A stretch of DNA of 64,000 nucleotides, from contig NC_134398.1 of NCBI RefSeq assembly GCF_050003625.1, positions 16,814,997-16,878,996 on the forward strand, written 5' to 3'. The stretch is from Haematobia irritans. Its lineage: Eukaryota; Arthropoda; Insecta; Diptera; Muscidae. Position numbers and translations under genes: made by a program. The notes below the pieces were generated by a model. The model saw only the letters and a program-made list of their open reading frames with translations, was not told the origin of the DNA and did no database searches. Shown here piece by piece: positions 57,812 to 64,000 of the stretch (position 1 is its first letter; each line of letters opens with the position of its first letter).

Positions 57812-59032
57812 AAAATTTCTATAGAAATAAAATTTTGACAAAATTTTCTATACAAATAAAATTTTGACAAAATTTCCTATAGAAATAAAATTTTGACAAA
57901 ATTTTCTATAGAAATAAAATTTTAACAAAATTTTCTATAGAAATAAAATTTTTACAAAACTGGCTATAGAAATAAAATTTTGACAAAATTTTCTATAGAA
58001 ATAAAAATTTGAGAAAATTTTCTATATACATATAATACATAAAACGCTGACAGATTACATTTGGCAACAATGGCCTATGAGTGTATGTATATAAGCACAG
58101 TGGTTTCACAAAAAGTCCCACTAAATATACTAAATAAATATTTTTTTTTTAAATTTTTTAAATAAACAAAAAAATCTATAAAAATAAAATTTTGACAAAA
58201 TTTTCTATAGATATAAATTTATAACAAAATTTTCTATAGAAATAAAATTTTCTATAAAAAAAAAATTTCTATAGAAATAAAATTTTGACAAAATTTTCTA
58301 TAGAAATAAAATTTTAACAAAACTGGCTATAGAAAAAAAAATTTTTGACAAAATTTTCTATAGAAATAAAAATTTGAGAAAATTTTCTATAGACATATAA
58401 TACACAAAACGCTGACAGAGTACATTTGGCAACAATGGCCTTTGAGTATATGTATATAAGCACAGTGGTTTCACAAAAAAGTCCCACTACATATACTAAA
58501 TAAATAATTTTTTTTTTAAATTTTTTAAACAAAAAAAAAATTCTATAGAAATAAAATTTTTACAAAATTTTCTATGGAAATAAAATTAATAAAATTTTCT
58601 ATAAAAAAATATTGACAAAATTTTCTATAGAAGTAAAATTTTGACAAAATTTTCTATAGATATAAATTTTTAACAAAATTTTCTATAGAAATAAAATTTT
58701 GACAAAATTTTCTATAGAAATAAAAATTTGAGAAAATTTTCTATAGACATATAATTTTGAGAAAACTTTCTATAGAAATAAAATGTTTAAAAAATGTTCT
58801 ATAGAAATATAAATTTGATAAAATTTTCAATAGAATTAAAATATTGAGAAAATTTTCTATAGACATAAAATGTCTAAAATTTTCTGTAAAAATAAAATAT
58901 TGACAAAATATTCTACAAACATAAAATTTGGAAAAAATGTTCTATAGAAATAAATTTTTGAAAAAATTTTCGGTAGAACTAAAATTTTGAGAAATATTTC
59001 TATAGAAATATAAATTTGATAAAAATTTCTAT
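57812..59032 (-). repeat. 29-bp satellite blocks S15-S17 with two 115-bp segments
   Basis: Minus-polarity monomers follow the reverse family-2 element without a gap. The 115-bp segment interrupts at about 58040-58165 and 58402-58530. The satellite-plus-segment unit is about 360 bp and is repeated in tandem. Monomers from 58740 onward are more degenerate, with ATAAATTTGATAAAA forms. Confidence 0.9.
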
Positions 59033-59033
59033 A

Positions 59034-59613
59034 CACTCAAAAAAAAGTGAACTATCTATTTCACTCAAGCCAATTTAACTTTATTTTAGTTCATGGAATT
59101 GTTATGTTTGGAGAAAATTTCTTTTACTCTAATATTTTTTTGCGTACGTTAGTTAAATTAACTAAAACGGAGGAAAAATATATAAACAAATGAAGCACAA
59201 AGATTAACTAAATTCGTGTCTTCCACAAAATAGTTCAGTATTTCTTTAAATTTGCAAATTTTACTATAAATACGTCCATCACGAACTTCGTATGTCACTA
59301 AAGACATTCTTGCAATTTTGAACTCCAAATTTTTCCTTGAAACTACAAATTTTTCTTTAAGAAGTGAAAAAAAACATCTGGAGTTTTTTCATTAATGACC
59401 TTGAGCTGGACTAAAACCAAAAATAAAGTGAAAAAACTTAATTATGTCCAATAAATTTTCTTGAATTTGTCGAAAAATATTTATTTATTTTAATGACATC
59501 GGCGTGATGCCAGCGTTTGTAATACAGTTTAGTTAAAATTTTCTAAAAATATTCAAAATTTTCTATAATTAACCGAAATTTTTATTCCTGGTGGGTTCAC
59601 TGTTTTTGCAGTC
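59034..59613. mobile_element. TA-flanked MITE, 580 bp (MITE-3)
   Basis: Inserted in a satellite monomer: TTCTATA/CACTCAAAAAAAAGTG on the left and GTTCACTGTTTTTGCAGTC/TAGAAATATAA on the right. AGTGAAC and GTTCACT form the inner part of the inverted ends. The left end is the complement of the right end of MITE-2. Interior motifs include TTAGTTAAATTAACTAAAAC, a palindrome-like stretch near 59150. No open frame is seen. Confidence 0.7.
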
Positions 59614-62600
59614 TAGAAATATAATTCTGAAAAAAAAATTTCAACGGAATTAAATTTGTCATAATTTTTTTTTTTTTGCAGATATAAAATTTTGCGAAAA
59701 TTTCCTATTGAATAAAATTTTATATACATTAAAATATTGAAAAAAAATTTCTATAAACATTAAAATTTAACAAAATTTTCTATACATATAAAACTTTAAC
59801 AAAATTTTCTTTAGATATAAAATTTTTACAAAAATTTTCTATAGGTATAAAATTTTGACAAAATTTTGTTATAGAAATAACATAAAGTGGTGATAAAAAT
59901 TTATAAAGAAATAAAGTTTTGACAAAAAATTCCTTAGATATAAATATTTGACAAAATTTTCGATAAAATAAAATTTGACAAAATTTTATGTAGAAATACA
60001 ATTTGGCACAGTTTGCTATAGAAGTAAAGTTTTAAGAAATTTTTCTAAAGAAACAAAATTTTGACAAAATTTTCTATAGAAATAAAATTTTGCGAAAATT
60101 TTCTATTGAATAAAATTTTGTATAATTTAACAAAATTAAAAAATTAAGATTTAACAAAATTTTCTAATGGTATAAAATTTTAACAAAATTTTCTATAGAT
60201 ATAAAATTTTGACAAAAATTTTCTATAGGTATATAATTGTGACAAAATTTTCTATATAAATAAAGTGATGATAAAATTTTCTAAGGAAATAAAATTTTAG
60301 CAAAAAATTCCTTAGATATAAATATTTGACAAAATTTTGGATAGAAATAAAATTTGACAAAATTTTATGTAGAAATAAAATTTGGCACAGTTTGCTATGG
60401 AAGTAAAATTTTAAGAAATTTTTCTAAAGAAACAAAATGTTGACAAAATTTTCTATAGAAATAAAATTTTGCGAAAATTTTCTATTGAATAAAATTTTGT
60501 ATAATTTAACAAAATTAAAAAATTAAAATTTAACAAAATTTTCTAATGGTATAAAATTTTAACAAAATTTTCTGTAGATATAACATTTTGACAAAAATTT
60601 TCTATAGGTATATAATTGTGACAAAATTTTCTATATAAATAAAGTGATGATAAAATTTTCTAAGGAAACAAAATTTTAGCAAAAAATTCCTTAGATATAA
60701 ATATTTGACAAAATTTTCGATAGAAATAAAATTTGACAAAATTTTATATGGAAATCAAATTTTGGCACAATTTTCTATAGAAGTAAAATTTTAAGAAATT
60801 TTTCTATTGAAATAAAATTTTGACAAAAGTTTCTATAGAAATAAAATGTTGACAAAATTTTCTATGGAAATAAAATTTTGTATAATTTAACAAAATAAAA
60901 AAATTAAAATTTAACAAAATTTTCTATAGATATAAAATTTTAACAAAATTTTCTGTAGATATAAAATTTTGCCAAAATTTTCTATAGGTATATAATTGTG
61001 ACAAAATTTTTCTATATAAATAAAGTGATGATAAAATTTTCTAAGGAAATAAAATTTTAGCAAAAAATTCCTTAGATATAAATATTTGACAAAATTTTCG
61101 ATAGATAAAAAATTTGACAAAATTTTATATGGAAATCAAATTTTGGCACAATTTTCTATAGAAGTAAAATTTTAAGAAATTTTTCTATTGAAATAAAATT
61201 TTGACAAAAGTTTCTATAGAAATAAAATGTTGACAAAATTTTCTATGGCAATAAAATTTTGACAAAATTTTCTGTAGATATAAAATGTCTAAAATTTTCT
61301 GGAAAAATTAAATATTGATAAAATATTATACAAACATAAAATTTGGACAAAATTTTCTATAGAAATAAAATTTTGACAAAATTTTCTATAGAAATAAAAT
61401 GTTGACAAAATTTTCTATGGAAATAAAATTTTGACAAAATTTTCTATAGAAATAAAATTTTGACAAGATTTTCTATAGAAATAAAATGTTGACAACATTT
61501 TCTATAGAAATAAAATTTTGCAAAATTTTCTATAGAAATACAATTTTGCAAAATTTTCTATAGAAATAAAATTTTGCGAAAATTTTCTATTGAATAAAAT
61601 TTTGTATAGAATAAAATGTTGAAAAAATGTGCTGTAAATATTAAAATTTAACAAAATTTTCTATAGATATAAAATTTTAACAAAATTTTCAATAGATATA
61701 AAATTTTGACAAAAATTTTCTATAGGTATAAATTTGTGACAAAATTTTCTATATAAATAAAGTGATGATAAAATTTTCTAAGGAAATAAAATTTTGGCAA
61801 AAAATACTTTGGATATAAATATTTGATAAAATTTTCGATAGGAATAAAATTTGACAAAATTTTATATGGAAATAAAATTTTGGCACAATTTTCAATAGAA
61901 GTAAAATTTTAAGAAATTTTTCTATTGAAATAGAATTTTGACAACATTTTCTATAGAAATAAAATATTGACAAAATTTTCTATGGAAATAAAATTTTGAC
62001 AAAATTTTCTGTAGATATAAAATGTCTAAAATTTTCTTGAAAAATTAAATATTCATAAAATATTCTACAAACATAAAATTTGGACAAAATTTTCTATAGA
62101 AATAAAATTTTGACAAAATTTTCTATAGAAATAAAATGTTGACAAAATTTTCTATGGAAATAAAATTTTGACAAAATTTTCTATAGAAATAAAATTTTGA
62201 CAAGATTTTCTATAGAAATAAAATGTTGACAACATTTTCTATAGAAATAAAATTTTGCAAAATTTTCTATAGAAATACAATTTTGCAAAATTTTCTATAG
62301 AAATAAAATTTTGCGAAAATTTTCTATTGAATAAAATTTTGTATAGAATAAAATGTTGAAAAAATGTGCTGTAAATATTAAAATTTAACAAAATTTTCTA
62401 TAGATATAAAATTTTAACAAAATTTTCTATAGATATAAAATTTTAACAAAATTTTCAATAGATATAAAATTTTGACAAAAATTTTCTATAGGTATAAATT
62501 TGTGACAAAATTTTCTATGTAAATAAAGTGATGATAAAATTTTCTAAGGAAATAAAATTTTGGCAAAAAATACTTTGGATATAAATATTTGATAAAATTT

Positions 62601-62836
62601 TCAATAGGAATAAAATTTGACAAAATTTTATATGGAAATAAAATTTTGGCACAATTTTCTATAGAAGTAAAATTTTAAGAAATTTTTCTATTGAAATAAA
62701 ATTTTGACAAAATTTTCTATAGAAATCAAATATTGACAAAATTTTCTCTGGAAATAAAATTTTGACAAAATTTTCTATAGAAATAAAATTTTAACAAAAT
62801 TTTTTATAGAAATAATATTTTGACAAATTTTCTATA
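59614..62836 (-). repeat. 29-bp satellite block S18 with 379-bp and ~760-bp higher-order repeats
   Basis: The marker CCTTAGATATAAATATTTGAC lies near 59932, 60310, 60689 and 61070, giving a period of about 379 bp (roughly 13 monomers). A longer unit follows, with TACTTTGGATATAAATATTT at 61805 and 62571. The 61260-61960 and 62010-62710 stretches are near-identical. This is the clearest higher-order organisation in the window. Minus-strand frames at 59780, 60911 and 61749 are satellite peptides. Confidence 0.95.
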
Positions 62837-63125
62837 GATACCACATTGGTGAACTTCTCTTTTATCACTGAGTGCTGCCCGATTCCATGTTAAGCTCAAT
62901 GACAAGGGACCTCCTTTTTATAGCCGAGTCCAAACGGCGTTCCACATTGCAGTGAAACCACTTAGAGAAGCTTTTAAACCCTCAGAAATGTCACCAGCGT
63001 TACTGAGCTGGGATAATCCACCGATGAAAAAAAACTTTTTTTGGCGTTCGGTCAAAGCAGGAATCGAAACCACGACCTTGTGTATGCAAGGCGGCCATGC
63101 TAACCATTGCACCACGGTGGCTCCC
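62837..63125 (-). mobile_element. tRNA-derived SINE, copy lacking the 3' tail
   Basis: Same element as at 52435, with the head CCACCGTGGTGCAATGGTTA on the minus strand (A box TGGTGCAATGG at 63104-63114). The B box is damaged by one base (63060-63070). The body is kept to GATACCACATTGG, but the last ~95 bp and the TTAGG-type tail are missing. It interrupts satellite monomers of block S18 with no clear target duplication. Frames 62918-63127 and 62952-63224 are SINE-derived. Confidence 0.8.
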
Positions 63126-63205
63126 AACTATAGAAATAAAATGTTGACAAAATTTTTTATTGAAGGATTGAAAAACAACACAACAAATTTTCTATACAAA
63201 ACCAT
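63126..63205 (-). repeat. 29-bp satellite remnant
   Basis: Two to three monomers between the SINE and P430 copy 5, including ACTATAGAAATAAAATGTTG. It is part of the array split by both insertions. Confidence 0.75.
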
Positions 63206-63508
63206 TTTTTTTATTTCAGCTTAAAACTATGCGTTGACTAAACTACCGCCGTAGCTCATCCAACAGATGAAAATTGTGTTTCTTAAATTTATTTTGACAA
63301 AGTCCTATAAGTTAGACTACAAAATGGTTGGATGGATGGCCGTTTCGGAATTACTACAGCCCTCAACAGCATTCTCTGCTTACAACAAAACTATCAAACA
63401 ATTATCAGAATATATACTATATATATGAATTACACTCGAACCTCCCGAAAAAAGGTTTTCGTTAGTCGGCTTTGCCTAAATACATGTTTGTACAAATATC
63501 TCACTTTT
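63206..63508 (+). mobile_element. Interspersed element 'P430', copy 5 (diverged)
   Basis: TTTATTTCAGCTTAAAACTA, GCGTTGACTAAACTACCGCC, GGATGGATGGCCGTTTCGGA and TCAAACAATTATCAGAATAT match copy 2 at 16799 in order, with many substitutions. The copy is older than the others. The 80-codon plus-strand frame (63332-63574) is not conserved among copies. Confidence 0.6.
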
Positions 63509-64000
63509 CTTTTTGACAAAATTTTCTATAGAAATAAAATGTTGATAAAATTTTCTGTAGAAATAAAATATTGACAAAATTTTTGATAGAAGTAATATTT
63601 TGACAAAATTTTCCATAGATATAAAATTTTAACCAATTTTTCTATAGAAATAAAATACTGGCAAAATTTACCCTAGAAATAAAATTTAAAAAAAAAATTT
63701 ATAGAAATAAAATGATGACAAAATTATCTATAAAATACTTTTTTTTACAAAAGAAAAATTTTAATAAATTTTCTATAGAAATACAATTTTGACAAAATTT
63801 TCTATAAAAATAAAATTTTAACAATACTTTCTATAGAAATACTATTTGAACAAAATTTTCTATAAAAATAAAATTTTCTATAGAAATAAAATTTTAACAA
63901 AATTTTCTTTAGAAATAAACTTTTCTATAGAAAAAAAAATGTTGACAAAATTTTCTACAGAAAAAAACAATTTTGAGAAAATTTTCTATAGAAATAAATT
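63509..64000 (-). repeat. 29-bp satellite block S20, runs off the right edge
   Basis: Minus-polarity monomers, moderately degenerate with A-run expansions. The block continues beyond the window. Confidence 0.92.

Noticed and set aside
62918..63127. Possible tRNA gene (A box and B box on the minus strand, also at 52435-52771)
   Set aside because: The tRNA-like head lacks proper acceptor-stem pairing, is followed by a repeated body of about 200 bp, and occurs in at least two copies: a SINE, not a tRNA gene.

Overview
The window looks like repeat-dense, AT-rich nuclear DNA of a higher fly. I infer a calyptrate or muscoid species of the Musca, Stomoxys or Haematobia kind. The reasons are a very AT-rich short satellite, dispersed elements carrying (GTCY)n blocks as in Helentron/DINE-1 elements of flies, a tRNA-derived SINE, and TA-flanked MITEs. 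I see no bacterial-style gene organisation, no rRNA, no functional tRNA gene, and no reverse transcriptase or transposase.

Roughly 45% of the window is one 29-bp tandem satellite. Its core reads TTTTGTCAAAATTTT followed by the palindrome TTTCTATAGAAA. It occurs in about 20 blocks on either strand: near 1-0.8, 1.6-3.2, 4.2-7.1, 7.8-11.3, 12.5-15.2, 16.2-22.3, 28.2-29.4, 31.8-33.4, 34.7-35.4, 43.5-44.3, 46.6-47.8, 48.8-51.5, 57.8-59.0, 59.6-62.8 and 63.5-64 kb. Most long open frames are artefacts of this satellite: three 29-bp units make 87 bp, which reads as a 29-residue Phe/Tyr/Lys/Ile-rich repeat.

The second large component is a set of about 11 Helentron/DINE-1-like elements in three sequence families (23.7-28.2, 28.9-30.2, 35.4-38.6, 40.2-41.9, 42.4-43.5, 45.6-46.6, 47.8-48.8, 53.1-54.7 and 55.6-57.8 kb). 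Forward copies have a 5' hairpin (TATACCC...GGGTATA), a (GTCY)n run, several direct repeats of exactly 153 bp, and a 3' hairpin shortly before ACTTGTTTT. Two family-1 copies in opposite orientation (28.9 and 53.1 kb) carry the 29-bp satellite inside them, between the 153-bp array and the 3' end. A 3.5-kb satellite block at 7.8-11.3 kb ends in what looks like a decayed element terminus. My main inference is that the satellite arose and spread as an internal array of these elements.

Other mobile DNA includes three TA-flanked MITEs inserted at the same satellite position, five copies or fragments of a fold-back element, a SINE whose tail is a (TTAGG)-type repeat, a ~430-560 bp interspersed element in five places, a 588-bp element with GGCCTGTTCCCA inverted ends, and a 2131-bp recent tandem duplication at 17.5-21.75 kb.

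No complete gene can be asserted. Four candidates deserve attention: a 58-bp exon-like segment with good splice sites (51947-52004, plus strand), a GC-richer coding-like stretch on the minus strand (7435-7761), a 110-codon minus-strand frame (22545-22877) and a short frame ending at a GTAAGT donor (55260-55346). If the 58-bp exon is real, much of the window is intronic or intergenic DNA of a large-genome fly.
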